Shown one piece after another: positions 9,091 to 18,047 of a stretch of DNA of 64,000 nucleotides. This DNA comes from Deltaproteobacteria bacterium. GTDB lineage: Bacteria > Desulfobacterota > Desulfuromonadia > Desulfuromonadales > Geopsychrobacteraceae. The stretch lies in contig JAJRQB010000056.1 in assembly GCA_024280485.1 (NCBI GenBank), forward strand, positions 20,932 through 84,931, given 5' to 3'. A model generated the notes under the pieces. That model was given only the letters and a program-made list of their open reading frames with translations. It did not search any database and was not told where the DNA came from. Each line of letters starts with the position of its first letter. The stretch's first letter is position 1. The translations under genes and the position numbers were made by a program.

Positions 9091-11562
9091 TTATTTGCTG
9101 ACTTCGACGGCAATAGCTGTTTGACCGCAGTAAATACGATTCAATTCAAGACTGCCGAAGTGATAAGGAGCGAAAAAGACCCCCTTTGGCATACGTCGGT
9201 CTACTTTGACCTTGGCTGAGATTTCACCGTTAGCAGCCTTAAGTTTGACCAGATCACCATCGGCGATGTTAAGTTCTTTTGCGTCTTCACGGCCCAACTC
9301 AATATAAGGTTCGGCGACCACAGACATCGGGCCCTTGGCGTGCAAACTGGTTGTGCCACTGTGGTAGAGCGCGCTACCGACGACCAGCTGGTACTTGGCC
9401 TCAATCGCCTTGCCACCTGCGACGGCAACAAGGTTGCGTGTTTCCGGAGCCAAAGTATCGCCACCCCAGACATAGCCCTGGTCACCGATCATATCGAGGC
9501 TGACCATCTCGTAACCGGAGGTTACAGCTGCCAGTTCAGTGAAGGCTGCCGCTTCAGTAGCCGGAGCTTCTGCGCCCAGCCCGGTGAGCAGGGCCTGAAA
9601 GATGGCAAAATCGGTCTTCGCCTGGCCGGGAGAAGTAATCCCCGGGTTCAAGCGCTGGATGCGCCGCTCGGCATTGGTAAAGGTTCCGGCTTTCTCGGCA
9701 AAGCTGGCTGCCGGCAGGACCACATCGGCCTTGCTCGCAGTTTCACTCAGGAAGAGGTCCTGCACAACCACGAAGGCTGTTTTGTCGATCGCTGTTTCAA
9801 CCAGACCTTTGTCCGGATAGGAAACCAACATGTCCTCGCCAGTAATATAGAGAGCCTTGAGCTTTCCTTCACTGGCAGATTTGAGCATTCCAGTCACTCC
9901 AAGAGCACCGGTAACAGGCAGGATCTGCAGATCGATAGCGCCCTGACTGTTGCTCTTCTCGCCACAGAGATAAAGCCCTGATCCTGAGCGACCGGCGATA
10001 CCGGTCAGCAGCGCCAGGTTAGCGGCGGCCAGACCCAGTTCACGGCTATTGGCGGAATAGGGCAGCCCGTAAGCGAGCAGGATGGCGGCATTCTCTACCG
10101 TAGCCAGTTCCTTGGCACTCTGCTTGATCGCATCAGCATCGACCCCGGTAGCCGTAGCAACCGCTTCAACCGAGTAGTCAGCCAATGCGTCCTTAAGCTC
10201 TTCAACACCCTGTAGCCCTTCGGTCTTGGCCAATCCTTCATCGAGCAGGAAGCGGCACATGGCATTCAGGATATTGACCTCAAGGCCTGGTTTATGTTGC
10301 AGGGTCCGCGCACGAGGCATGCGGGTGAGCTTGCCCTGCTTGTCACCAATAACCGTCAATTGGGCATTATTCTGCCTAACCGCCTGATTGACGACCATGC
10401 CGAAGACCGGGTGGGTTTCATAAAAATCGGTGCGGATCGCCAGAATCGCATTCGCCTTCTCGACCTGCGGGAAGGTTGCGGTTGATGCCTGTAGACCCAG
10501 AGTCTCTTGCAAGCCCTCGGTCGCCCCCTTGTAACACTCGCCACCGGAGTGATCGAGGTTGCCGGTACCGATCGCCGTGGAGAGATTCTTGAGCAGGAAG
10601 AGTTCTTCGTTGGTCAGACGCGCACCACTGATAATACCGGCATCACTGCCAGCGCTACGCAATCCTGCAGTTACTTTTTCAAGAGCTTCTTCCCAGCTGG
10701 ACTCAACAAGTTCGCCGTCTTTACGAATCAGCGGGCTAGTCAGCCGCTTGTCACTGTTGACATAGGAAACTCCGAAACGACCACGGATACAGAGGTTGCC
10801 GTCATTGACTCCGGTCTTATCGTTAAAACGGATCGTCTGCACCTCGTTATCTTTAGTGCCGAGCGTTACCGTACAACCGTTGCCACAATAACCGCAGACC
10901 GAGTTGACCTCTTTGAGCTGCCAAGGACGCGCCTTGAATTTGAAAGGCCGTGGCAGAATGGCACCGACCGGACACATTGAAACGCACTGACCACAGAATT
11001 CACAGTTCAAACCACGATCGAAAGCGGTTGCGATCTTAGTTTCAAAACCCCGATTGATGAAGGAATAGGAGCCGTAACCGACAACCTCATCGCAGACCCG
11101 AACGCACTTACCGCAAAGCACACAGCGATTCATATTGCGTTCAATCAGCGGATTCACTTCGTCGGTCGGCAGATCAAACTTTTCACCCTTGAAACGATTG
11201 GCCACGACCTCGTATTCGTAGGTCAGGTCCTGCAGGTCGCACTCGCCGCCCTTATCGCAAACCGGACATTCGACAACATGGTTGACCAACAGAAACTCAA
11301 GGACGGTCTTACGCACCTTGCGAATCTCATCCGACATGGTGGTCACAACCATTCCCTCAGTTGCGGGAGTAGTACAGGAAGGAATCAAACGCCCCTTCAT
11401 CTGTTCAACTTCAACCAGACAGACGCGACAAGCGCCATAAGGGAGAAGTTTCTTGGCGTAGCAGAGAACCGGGATGTGAACTCCCGCCTCCTTGGCCGCC
11501 TCATAAATCGTGGCGGTTTTGCTTACCGTAACCTCTTTACCGTCAATCGTCAGATTAACCAT
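9091..11562 (-). CDS. nuoG: NADH-quinone oxidoreductase subunit G (Fe-S, molybdopterin-like fold)
   Basis: An 823-residue electron-transfer subunit. From the N-terminus: a [2Fe-2S] domain (CYAKKLLPYGACRVC, CTTPA), the His/Cys N5 region (HVVECPVCDKGGECDLQ), two ferredoxin motifs (CVLCGKCVRVCDE, CEFCGQCVSMCPVG), then CGYCGNGC, which opens a molybdopterin-oxidoreductase-like domain running to the end. The CxxCxxxC motif would hold the additional N7-type cluster found in some bacterial complexes. The C-terminal part matches a dihydropterin-binding fold that is catalytically silent in complex I. Neighbours are nuoF and nuoH in the normal order. Confidence 0.96.
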   Translation of the reverse strand: MVNLTIDGKEVTVSKTATIYEAAKEAGVHIPVLCYAKKLLPYGACRVCLVEVEQMKGRLIPSCTTPATEGMVVTTMSDEIRKVRKTVLEFLLVNHVVECPVCDKGGECDLQDLTYEYEVVANRFKGEKFDLPTDEVNPLIERNMNRCVLCGKCVRVCDEVVGYGSYSFINRGFETKIATAFDRGLNCEFCGQCVSMCPVGAILPRPFKFKARPWQLKEVNSVCGYCGNGCTVTLGTKDNEVQTIRFNDKTGVNDGNLCIRGRFGVSYVNSDKRLTSPLIRKDGELVESSWEEALEKVTAGLRSAGSDAGIISGARLTNEELFLLKNLSTAIGTGNLDHSGGECYKGATEGLQETLGLQASTATFPQVEKANAILAIRTDFYETHPVFGMVVNQAVRQNNAQLTVIGDKQGKLTRMPRARTLQHKPGLEVNILNAMCRFLLDEGLAKTEGLQGVEELKDALADYSVEAVATATGVDADAIKQSAKELATVENAAILLAYGLPYSANSRELGLAAANLALLTGIAGRSGSGLYLCGEKSNSQGAIDLQILPVTGALGVTGMLKSASEGKLKALYITGEDMLVSYPDKGLVETAIDKTAFVVVQDLFLSETASKADVVLPAASFAEKAGTFTNAERRIQRLNPGITSPGQAKTDFAIFQALLTGLGAEAPATEAAAFTELAAVTSGYEMVSLDMIGDQGYVWGGDTLAPETRNLVAVAGGKAIEAKYQLVVGSALYHSGTTSLHAKGPMSVVAEPYIELGREDAKELNIADGDLVKLKAANGEISAKVKVDRRMPKGVFFAPYHFGSLELNRIYCGQTAIAVEVSK

Positions 11563-11600
11563 TGTGACCTCTTATTAAATCGTAACCCATGGTGGGTCGC

Positions 11601-13385
11601 CTATTTAATTGCCATGAAGCGGCAAGCATCGTAGCAGGATGTACACTCGGTACAGATTTCCTTATCGATAACTGCCACTGTTCCTTTTTCCCAGGTGATT
11701 GCATCAACCGGGCAGACCCGCGGACAGATTCCGCACTTCTTACACTTATCTTCGATAACCTCGAAGTGAAGCAGGTGCTTGCAGGAGTGCGATGGACACT
11801 CACCCGTTTTGATATGTTCCTCATACTCATGACGGAAGTAACGCAGGGTCGACAGGACCGGATTCGGTGCCGTCTGCCCCAGACCGCAGAGTGAACTTTT
11901 CTTGATATCGTAAGCCATATCTTCAAGCAGTTCGAGATCGCCCTCTTGCCCTTTGCCCTGAGTGATCCGCTCCAGAATTTCGAGCATGATCTTCAGGCCG
12001 ATCCGACAGGGAATACATTTTCCGCAAGACTCAGCACGGGTAAAGTTGAGGAAGAAACGTGCGATATCGACCATGCAGGTCGTTTCGTCCATAACAACCA
12101 GACCACCCGAACCCATCATGGCGCCAGCCTTGATCAGGGAATCATAATCAACGATGGCATCCAAAGCTTCAGTCGGTAAGCAACCACCTGAAGGGCCACC
12201 CGCCTGAACGGCTTTAAACTTACGGTTATTGTGAATTCCGCCGCAAACGTCGTAGATGACTTCTTTAATCGTGGTACCAGCCGGAACCTCAACCAGACCG
12301 GTGTGCTTTACTTTGCCGGTCAGGGCGAAAATCTTGGTTCCTTTGGTGCCTTCGGTGCCAATCGCGTTATACCAATCAGCGCCGTTGTAGAAGATGTAAG
12401 AGACATTGGCGAAGGTCTCAACGTTATTGATATTGGTTGGCTTGCCCCAGAGACCGCGGACTGCAGGAAATGGTGGTCGTGGGCGCGACATGCCGCGTTC
12501 ACCCTCAATCGAAGCCATAAGGGCTGTCTCTTCCCCGCAAACAAAAGCTCCAGCACCGGCCTTGATCCGCATGTCAAGCGGACGTGGGAAACCGAGAATA
12601 TTTTTGTCGCCAAGATAACCGAGCTCATAGCAAGTATCGATGGCCATCTGCAAACGTTTAATCGCCAGTGGATATTCAGCGCGAACATAAACATAGGCAA
12701 AAGTAGAACCGATGGCATAGGCCCCGATCATCATACCTTCGATGAGACCATAGGGGTCACCTTCGAGGATCGAACGGTCCATAAAGGCACCTGGATCACC
12801 TTCATCAGCGTTACAGATCAGATATTTTTCGCTGCCCGGAGAGCCTTTTGCGAAAGACCACTTGACGCCGGTTGGAAAACCACCACCCCCGCGACCACGT
12901 AGACCGGATCTCTTGACTTCCTCAATGACTTCATCTTGAGACATGGTCACCGCTTTTTTAATACCGGCGAAACCAAGATGTTCGATAAAGGCTTCGATGC
13001 TCTCGGCATCGATAGTTCCGCAACGCGAGAAGATAACTCGCTGCTGCTTCTCTAAAAACTTGGCATAATATGGACCAGCTTTTTTCTTTTCGACTGGCTC
13101 ATTAGCAAGGATGTGCTCAGCAACGATCTGTGGCACCAGTTCAGGGGTCACGAAATCGTAAGTCACCGCTTCCTGCCCGGGGATACAAACATCGACCAGT
13201 ACGTCATTGGCACACAGCCCACGACAACCGGTGCCGACAACCTCGCAGCGCTTGCCAATAGTCGCCTCAACGCCCTGCTTATCGAACTCAGCCTTAAAGG
13301 CATCGCCGACAGCAGCAGCTCCGGAAGCAAGACCACCGGTTCCCGTACAGATTAGAATTTGCAGTTTTTCAGCATTCTCGGCCAT
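11601..13385 (-). CDS. nuoF: NADH-quinone oxidoreductase subunit F, extended form
   Basis: This NADH- and FMN-binding subunit is 594 residues long, against about 445 in E. coli. The core has GLRGRGGGGFPTGVKW for FMN/NADH binding and ESCGKCIPCRIG plus a later Cys (SSLCGLGQTAPNP) for the N3 [4Fe-4S] cluster. The extra length has two sources. An N-terminal thioredoxin-like [2Fe-2S] domain has CEVVGTGCRGLC near residues 47-58. A C-terminal 2x[4Fe-4S] ferredoxin has CKKCGICPRVCP and CTECTSCYDAC. This domain build is shared with HydB/HndC-type subunits of electron-bifurcating hydrogenases and with NuoF of Geobacter relatives, so electron partners beyond NADH are possible. Confidence 0.95.
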   Translation of the reverse strand: MAENAEKLQILICTGTGGLASGAAAVGDAFKAEFDKQGVEATIGKRCEVVGTGCRGLCANDVLVDVCIPGQEAVTYDFVTPELVPQIVAEHILANEPVEKKKAGPYYAKFLEKQQRVIFSRCGTIDAESIEAFIEHLGFAGIKKAVTMSQDEVIEEVKRSGLRGRGGGGFPTGVKWSFAKGSPGSEKYLICNADEGDPGAFMDRSILEGDPYGLIEGMMIGAYAIGSTFAYVYVRAEYPLAIKRLQMAIDTCYELGYLGDKNILGFPRPLDMRIKAGAGAFVCGEETALMASIEGERGMSRPRPPFPAVRGLWGKPTNINNVETFANVSYIFYNGADWYNAIGTEGTKGTKIFALTGKVKHTGLVEVPAGTTIKEVIYDVCGGIHNNRKFKAVQAGGPSGGCLPTEALDAIVDYDSLIKAGAMMGSGGLVVMDETTCMVDIARFFLNFTRAESCGKCIPCRIGLKIMLEILERITQGKGQEGDLELLEDMAYDIKKSSLCGLGQTAPNPVLSTLRYFRHEYEEHIKTGECPSHSCKHLLHFEVIEDKCKKCGICPRVCPVDAITWEKGTVAVIDKEICTECTSCYDACRFMAIK

Positions 13386-13423
13386 AAATCTTCCTCAATG
13401 CCGGAACAGAGCGAGGGAAGCCC

Positions 13424-13921
13424 TCAGTCCATTTCCATGTATTTTTTGACGACGTCGTCCATTTTCTGAACGGTCAGACTACCGTAGGTTGCATCGTTAA
13501 CCATGATAACCGGTGCCATTCCGCAGGCACCGATACAGGCGACATACTCAGCAGTAAACTTAAGGTCTTCTGTCGTCTCGGCATGCTCGATACCGAGATG
13601 GCCTTTCAGGGTTTCTGCGATACGACCAGCCCCTTTAACGTGACAGGCGGTTCCCATACATACACGTACAATATATTTCCCACGAGGCTGCAGGTGAAAC
13701 TGAGCGTAAAAGGTAAGCACCCCGTAGATCTGGCTGGCATAAACGTTGAGCCGTTCGGAAGTCAGATGTACTGTCTCTTCAGGAATGTAACCGTACTCTT
13801 CCTGAATACCCTGCAACACCGGCATCAAAGCGCCGTGCATATCGATGTATTTATCGATGACCTGGTTCGCAGCCGTCAGGTCGATTTCTTCAACTGTTTC
13901 CTGCTCAGCAGTTTCAGTCAT
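13424..13921 (-). CDS. nuoE: NADH-quinone oxidoreductase subunit E ([2Fe-2S])
   Basis: A thioredoxin-fold [2Fe-2S] subunit (N1a cluster). The four cysteines are in VCMGTACHVKG and YVACIGACGMAP. The open frame extends upstream to 14008, but that would overlap the nuoD end by 56 bp. The ATG at 13921 has a clear AGAGGA Shine-Dalgarno 5-6 bases upstream and gives 165 residues, the usual family size. An ATG at 13939 is the second choice. Confidence 0.95.
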   Translation of the reverse strand: MTETAEQETVEEIDLTAANQVIDKYIDMHGALMPVLQGIQEEYGYIPEETVHLTSERLNVYASQIYGVLTFYAQFHLQPRGKYIVRVCMGTACHVKGAGRIAETLKGHLGIEHAETTEDLKFTAEYVACIGACGMAPVIMVNDATYGSLTVQKMDDVVKKYMEMD

Positions 13922-13952
13922 ATCTTCCTCTTTCACCATCCCTTTAAAAGGG

Positions 13953-15128
13953 TTAGCGGTCGATTTCTCCGAGAACAATATCGAGGGTGCCGATAGCTGC
14001 AATAACATCAGCCAACAATGAACCTTCGATCATTTGCGGCAGAGCCTGCAGATTAACAAAGGATGGTGGTCGGACCTTCATCCGGTAGGGACGTGCCGAC
14101 CCATCAGAAACAATATAATATCCAAGCTCGCCCTTAGGGGCTTCGATGCCGACATAGACCTCGCCAGCCTCGGGCTTGAATCCTTCAGTCACAATCTTGA
14201 AGTGGTGAATCAAGCCTTCAATAGTATTGACGACATCCTTCTTCGGCGGCAGACAAACCTGCGGGCAGTCTGCCAGGATCGGGCCGGGCTTAAGCTTGTC
14301 GAGACCCTGCAGAATGATGCGGATAGACTGACGCATTTCATCGAGACGGACCTTGTAGCGCGCGAAGGTATCGCCCTCGGTACGGACCGGCACATCAAAG
14401 TCGTATTCGTCGTAGTTGCAATAGGGCGCATCGCGCCGCAGATCCCAGTCGACACCCGAGCCACGCAGAGCCGCGCCGGAGAGACCGATATCGATCGCAT
14501 CCTGGCCGCTGATGTAGCCAACTCCCATGGTCCGTTTCTGCCAGATTCTATTGCCGGTCAGAAGACCCTCGTAGGTCTCAAGATGACCAGTCATATCCTC
14601 GGCAAACTTTCGAATGATCGGCTCAATCCCGTCGGGCAAGTCTTCAGAAAGGCCGCCCACGCGAAAATAGTTGGTGGTCATCCGCGCGCCGGCAACCTTC
14701 TCGTAGATATCGACAATCTCCTCCCGCTCACGAAAGCAGTAGAGAAATACCGTCATGGCGCCGATATCAAGGGCATGAGTTGCCAGCCATACCAGGTGAC
14801 TCTTGAGCCGCGTCAATTCGGCCATGATTACGCGAATATTATTGGCACGCGCAGGAATGAGATCGGTTATCCCCAGTAGCTTCTCGACAGCCAGCACATA
14901 ACCAAGGTTATTACTCATCGGCGCCAGGTAATCGAGACGATCGGTCAACGGAATTATCTGATGATAAGTGCGATACTCCGACAACTTCTCAGTACCACGA
15001 TGCAAAAAACCGATATGTGGCGTTGCCTTAACAACAATTTCGCCATCGAGTTCCAGGACCAACTGCAACACACCGTGAGTCGACGGGTGCTGCGGTCCCA
15101 TATTGATGGTCATCGTTTCGGTTGCCAT
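13953..15128 (-). CDS. nuoD: NADH-quinone oxidoreductase subunit D (49 kDa)
   Basis: A 391-residue hydrogenase-large-subunit-like protein that forms the quinone site with NuoB. NMGPQHPSTHGVLQLVLELDGE at the N-terminus contains the conserved His loop that contacts quinone. The conserved C-terminal end VLGEIDR is present. It is separate from NuoC, unlike the fused NuoCD of enterobacteria. Spacing to nuoC is 47 bp. Confidence 0.97.
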   Translation of the reverse strand: MATETMTINMGPQHPSTHGVLQLVLELDGEIVVKATPHIGFLHRGTEKLSEYRTYHQIIPLTDRLDYLAPMSNNLGYVLAVEKLLGITDLIPARANNIRVIMAELTRLKSHLVWLATHALDIGAMTVFLYCFREREEIVDIYEKVAGARMTTNYFRVGGLSEDLPDGIEPIIRKFAEDMTGHLETYEGLLTGNRIWQKRTMGVGYISGQDAIDIGLSGAALRGSGVDWDLRRDAPYCNYDEYDFDVPVRTEGDTFARYKVRLDEMRQSIRIILQGLDKLKPGPILADCPQVCLPPKKDVVNTIEGLIHHFKIVTEGFKPEAGEVYVGIEAPKGELGYYIVSDGSARPYRMKVRPPSFVNLQALPQMIEGSLLADVIAAIGTLDIVLGEIDR

Positions 15129-15175
15129 TTTATGCCTCTTCCGTAAAAGGAATTGATTCGAAATTGATCACTAAA

Positions 15176-15655
15176 TCAGGAAAGCCGACCCTGATAGGGC
15201 TCACGGTCAGGACCCTGAAGCGGATAGTCTTTGCGTAGCGGGAAACCCTCCCAGTCCGCCGGCATCAAGATACGACGCAGGTCGGGGTGGTTATTAAAAG
15301 AGATCCCCATCAGATCCCAGCACTCACGTTCATGCCAGTTCGCTGTCGACCAGACGCCCGAAACGGTATCAACGCTAGAGGCCTGCTCTTCAACCAGAAC
15401 CTTCACCCGCAGCCGCGTCTTATCGGTGAGGTTGTACATGTTATAAACGACCTCGAAGCGCGGAGTGCGACCGAGATAATCGACACCGCAGAGATCGCTG
15501 AGGAAATTGTAGCCACAGTCATCACGCAGAAAGGTGCAGATCTTAACAATCTCAGACCGCTCTACCGTGACGGTCGTCTCACCACGATACTCGGCGTCAC
15601 CAAGCACCAGAGGGCCAAAGTTCGCTTTGAGTTTCTCAACAACTTGTTTGCTCAT
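15176..15655 (-). CDS. nuoC: NADH-quinone oxidoreductase subunit C (30 kDa)
   Basis: A 159-residue peripheral subunit with the family signature RECWDLMGISFNNHPDLRRI, followed by the GFPLRKDYPL stretch. The longest open frame begins at 15748 within nuoB. The ATG at 15655 (MSKQVVEK) has an AGGA ribosome binding site 8 bases upstream and fits family length, so it is chosen. It is the stand-alone form, not a NuoCD fusion. Confidence 0.95.
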   Translation of the reverse strand: MSKQVVEKLKANFGPLVLGDAEYRGETTVTVERSEIVKICTFLRDDCGYNFLSDLCGVDYLGRTPRFEVVYNMYNLTDKTRLRVKVLVEEQASSVDTVSGVWSTANWHERECWDLMGISFNNHPDLRRILMPADWEGFPLRKDYPLQGPDREPYQGRLS

Positions 15656-15689
15656 TGTTTTTTCCTGTCTTCGTGTTGACGGACCATTT

Positions 15690-16205
15690 TCAGGCCTCGT
15701 TAACGACCTCACCGACGCCGATCGCGGCACCAAAGCTGTTGCGCTCATTCATGATCTTCTCTTGCAGCTTCATCAGCCCGTAAAGAAGACCCTCGGGGCG
15801 AGGTGGGCAACCGGGAATATAAACATCAACCGGCAACACCTCATCAATCCCCTGAACGACACTATAGGTATCGAAGACACCGCCAGAAGAAGCACAAGCA
15901 CCCATGGCGATAACATACTTCGGCTCGGGCATCTGCTCGTAAACAGTCATGATGACCGGCAGCATCTTCTTGGTGACCGTACCGGCGATAATGATAACGT
16001 CAGACTGACGCGGGGAAGCGCGGAAGAGGATCCCCATACGATCAAGGTCGAAACGGGCGGCACCAGCGGCCATCATCTCGATCGCGCAGCAAGCCAGACC
16101 AAAGGTCATCGGCCACAGAGACTTGGCCCGCGACCAGTTCACCAATTTATCCAGGCTCGTGGTCACAAAACCGTTACCCAGGGTTTTCGGCTGCTCTATT
16201 CCCAT
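15690..16205 (-). CDS. nuoB: NADH-quinone oxidoreductase subunit B (N2 cluster)
   Basis: A 171-residue subunit that holds cluster N2, the final electron donor to quinone. The tandem cysteines are in [12 protein letters not shown], and the other ligands in CGACASSGG and PGCPPRPE. An upstream start at 16226 exists, but the ATG at 16205 (MGIEQPKT) follows AGGAG by 7 bases and overlaps the nuoA stop by only 10 bp, so it is preferred. Confidence 0.96.
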   Translation of the reverse strand: MGIEQPKTLGNGFVTTSLDKLVNWSRAKSLWPMTFGLACCAIEMMAAGAARFDLDRMGILFRASPRQSDVIIIAGTVTKKMLPVIMTVYEQMPEPKYVIAMGACASSGGVFDTYSVVQGIDEVLPVDVYIPGCPPRPEGLLYGLMKLQEKIMNERNSFGAAIGVGEVVNEA

Positions 16206-16552
16206 TCCAGAGCTCCTTTTTTCCAAACGTAGACGTAGCCGACCAGGAGGATGATAATAAAGACCCCCATCTCGACGAAACCAAAAATCCCCAAGCGCTT
16301 ATACATGACCGCCCAAGGATAAAGGAAGACTGCTTCAATATCGAAAAGGATAAAGAGCATCGCAATAATGTAGAATTTGATCGAAAAACGATCCTGCGCC
16401 GAACTGAGCAACGGCATGCCGCACTCATAAGGAGCCAGTTTGACCGCACTCGATTTCCTCGGTCCGACCAGATGCGATGCAACAGTCGCCCCGACAGCAA
16501 AGGCAATAGCGATTCCGGTCAGGACGAGAATCGGCAGATAGCTCTCAAGCAT
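16196..16552 (-). CDS. nuoA: NADH-quinone oxidoreductase subunit A
   Basis: A 118-residue three-helix membrane subunit (ND3 homologue) and first gene of the operon. [11 protein letters not shown] holds the conserved Cys-containing loop, and [13 protein letters not shown] follows DIEAVF in the second helix. A GAAGGAGCG ribosome binding site precedes the ATG. A 5' leader of about 80 bases separates it from the promoter at 16638-16666. Confidence 0.97.
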   Translation of the reverse strand: MLESYLPILVLTGIAIAFAVGATVASHLVGPRKSSAVKLAPYECGMPLLSSAQDRFSIKFYIIAMLFILFDIEAVFLYPWAVMYKRLGIFGFVEMGVFIIILLVGYVYVWKKGALEWE

Positions 16553-16637
16553 AAAACCCGCTCCTTCAAAAGCTTAAAATAGATAGAGATCCATCAGACA
16601 CAGATGGACCCTTGACGTTTCCGCCACAGCGTTCCGA

Positions 16638-16666
16638 AAATTAGGATAATCCCCCCTTCATGTCAA
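16638..16666 (-). promoter_or_regulatory. Promoter of the nuo operon
   Basis: On the minus strand a perfect -35 TTGACA (16666-16661), a 17-base spacer and a -10 TAATTT (16643-16638) form a strong sigma70-type promoter. The start would fall near 16631, about 80 bases before the nuoA ATG. It lies in the 324-bp gap between nuoA and hslO. Apart from this and the palindrome next to it, I see nothing else convincing in that gap. Confidence 0.8.
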
Positions 16667-16673
16667 GGAAAAA

Positions 16674-16689
16674 ATACAGTATACTGTAT
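16674..16689. promoter_or_regulatory. 16-bp palindrome upstream of the nuo promoter
   Basis: ATACAGTATACTGTAT is a perfect 16-bp palindrome lying 8 bp upstream of the -35 box of the nuo promoter, a normal place for an activator site. It does not match the E. coli LexA pattern CTGT-N8-ACAG. The binding protein cannot be named. Confidence 0.5.
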
Positions 16690-16876
16690 GCAATAAGAAC
16701 AGGGTGCGGCAACGCTTTAACTATTGATATTACAAGGAATTACGGAGCAAATGAGAACCTGAATGGTATACAATCAAGACCCGGAAAAGCTGATTTCAGG
16801 GGCAGGTTAACCTCTCAAACACTGTTTGTTTCTTTTCACAGTCAATGACTCGCTACTCTCAAAAACCATTACCCGG

Positions 16877-17743
16877 TCAACTACGCAGAGAGGTCAGTTC
16901 TTCTTCAGTAAAAGAGTAACCTTCACAACAATAGTCGCAACACACCTCGGCGCCAGCCTGTTCGAGAATCATTGAGTCGAGTTCAGCGTTCCCCAGACCG
17001 CTCAACATGTCGCTGATCTGCTGACGATTGCAGGGACAGTTAAAAATCAATTCCGTCTCCTGCTGCATCGTAAATTGATGTCCAGACAATACCTGCCTGA
17101 GTATCTCCGCCGGACCGATCCCCTGCCGCAACAAACTGGTAGTCGGAGCAAGGTTAAGCAGGCTTTCTTCAAGACCGACAATCTTCTCTGGATCTCCAGG
17201 CGGAAGCGCCTGCACCAGAAATCCCCCGGCGGCAGCGACCTCCCCTTGAGCATCAAGCTCAACCCCCACTGCAACACAAGAAGGAACCTGCTCGGAGTGA
17301 GTCAGATACCAGGCGAGATCCTCCCCGATCTCACTTGATTGTAATTGCACCATACTGCTGTAGGGCTTCTTGAGTCCTAGGTCCTTGATCACATGCAGAA
17401 AGCCAGCATGACCTATCGCCCCGGCCACATCAAAATGATCCTCACGCGGCGGCAGTCCCGCAACTGGATTCTGCAGTTTGCCGCGAATACTCCCCGTGGC
17501 GTCGGTCTCGACCATCAACCGCCCCAAAGGGCCATTTCCCTCAATCATCAAGGCGAGTCGCTGGTTCCCCTTGAGCAAACAACCCATCAATGCCGCGCCG
17601 GTCAGTAATCGGCCCAGGGCAACCTTGGCTGTCAGGTCAGCTTGCTGTCTCCGACAAATTTCGCGAACCAACTCCGTTGTATCGGCGGCGGCAGCGCGCA
17701 GCTGCCCGTCCTCAGTGACGACTCTTACCAGATGATCCTGCAT
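16877..17743 (-). CDS. hslO: Hsp33 redox-activated chaperone
   Basis: A 288-residue cytosolic holdase that unfolds and activates when its zinc-binding thiols are oxidised. The C-terminal redox switch is visible as FNCPCNRQQ (CxC) near residue 236 and VCCDYCCEG (CxxC) near residue 270. The open frame can be extended to a TTG at 17758, but the ATG at 17743 has GGAG at 5 bases and starts the conserved MQDHLVRVV. It sits just downstream of the AhpD-like selenoprotein, so two thiol-redox proteins are adjacent. Confidence 0.93.
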   Translation of the reverse strand: MQDHLVRVVTEDGQLRAAAADTTELVREICRRQQADLTAKVALGRLLTGAALMGCLLKGNQRLALMIEGNGPLGRLMVETDATGSIRGKLQNPVAGLPPREDHFDVAGAIGHAGFLHVIKDLGLKKPYSSMVQLQSSEIGEDLAWYLTHSEQVPSCVAVGVELDAQGEVAAAGGFLVQALPPGDPEKIVGLEESLLNLAPTTSLLRQGIGPAEILRQVLSGHQFTMQQETELIFNCPCNRQQISDMLSGLGNAELDSMILEQAGAEVCCDYCCEGYSFTEEELTSLRS

Positions 17744-17760
17744 AATTCTCCATCTCAATC

Positions 17761-18033
17761 TTATTTTTTAGTGTTCGCTTCGACGCGTCGCATCTGAGCA
17801 TTAACCCGCCCGGCACTCGCCGCCATGACAATTCCCTGCACAGCACTAATCTGTGCTTCGCCGATGTTGTTTTCCCTGGCCACGCCAAGGTAATGTTCCA
17901 TTCAGGGCTCACAGCCCGATGCCAGCGCCGCAGCCAAACCGACAAGAATTGTCGTCTGCAGATCGAGAGCCGGATCCTCACGAACCAGGTCATAAAAGTC
18001 ACGGTACATCTTCGCAGTTTCTGTTGAAAGCAT
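17761..18033 (-). CDS. AhpD/carboxymuconolactone-decarboxylase-like selenoprotein (in-frame UGA = Sec44)
   Basis: Conventional reading stops at the TGA at 17904-17902. Reading through it gives 90 residues ending in TAA. The protein is an AhpD-like small helical protein, and the TGA falls exactly at the second position of the redox motif: S-G-C-E-P-U-M-E-H, where the family has E/G-C-x-x-C-x-x-H. The downstream part (YLGVARENNIGEAQISAVQ) is clean family sequence without drift, arguing against a decayed gene. A hairpin at 17890-17874 fits a bacterial SECIS. The ATG at 18033 has an excellent AGGAGGTG site and lies 14 bp after the permease stop. CMD-type selenoproteins are known in Geobacter relatives. 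Likely role: thiol peroxidase or disulfide reductase. Confidence 0.87.
17874..17890 (-). promoter_or_regulatory. Candidate bacterial SECIS hairpin
   Basis: Starting 11 bases after the in-frame UGA, CCTTGGC pairs with GCCAGGG (7 bp, one G-U) around a GTG loop. The loop begins 18 bases after the UGA and its first base is G. Both features match the bacterial SECIS description (apical loop about 16-37 bases from UGA, a G early in the loop). SelB binding is inferred, not shown. Confidence 0.7.
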
Positions 18034-18047
18034 CGGGCACCTCCTTT

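Noticed and set aside
13922..14008. Longer N-terminus for NuoE
   Set aside because: It would overlap nuoD by 56 bp, and the ATG at 13921 has the better ribosome site and family length.
16660..16848. 62-codon plus-strand frame in the nuo-hslO gap
   Set aside because: It runs through the nuo promoter and palindrome on the other strand and has no ribosome site.
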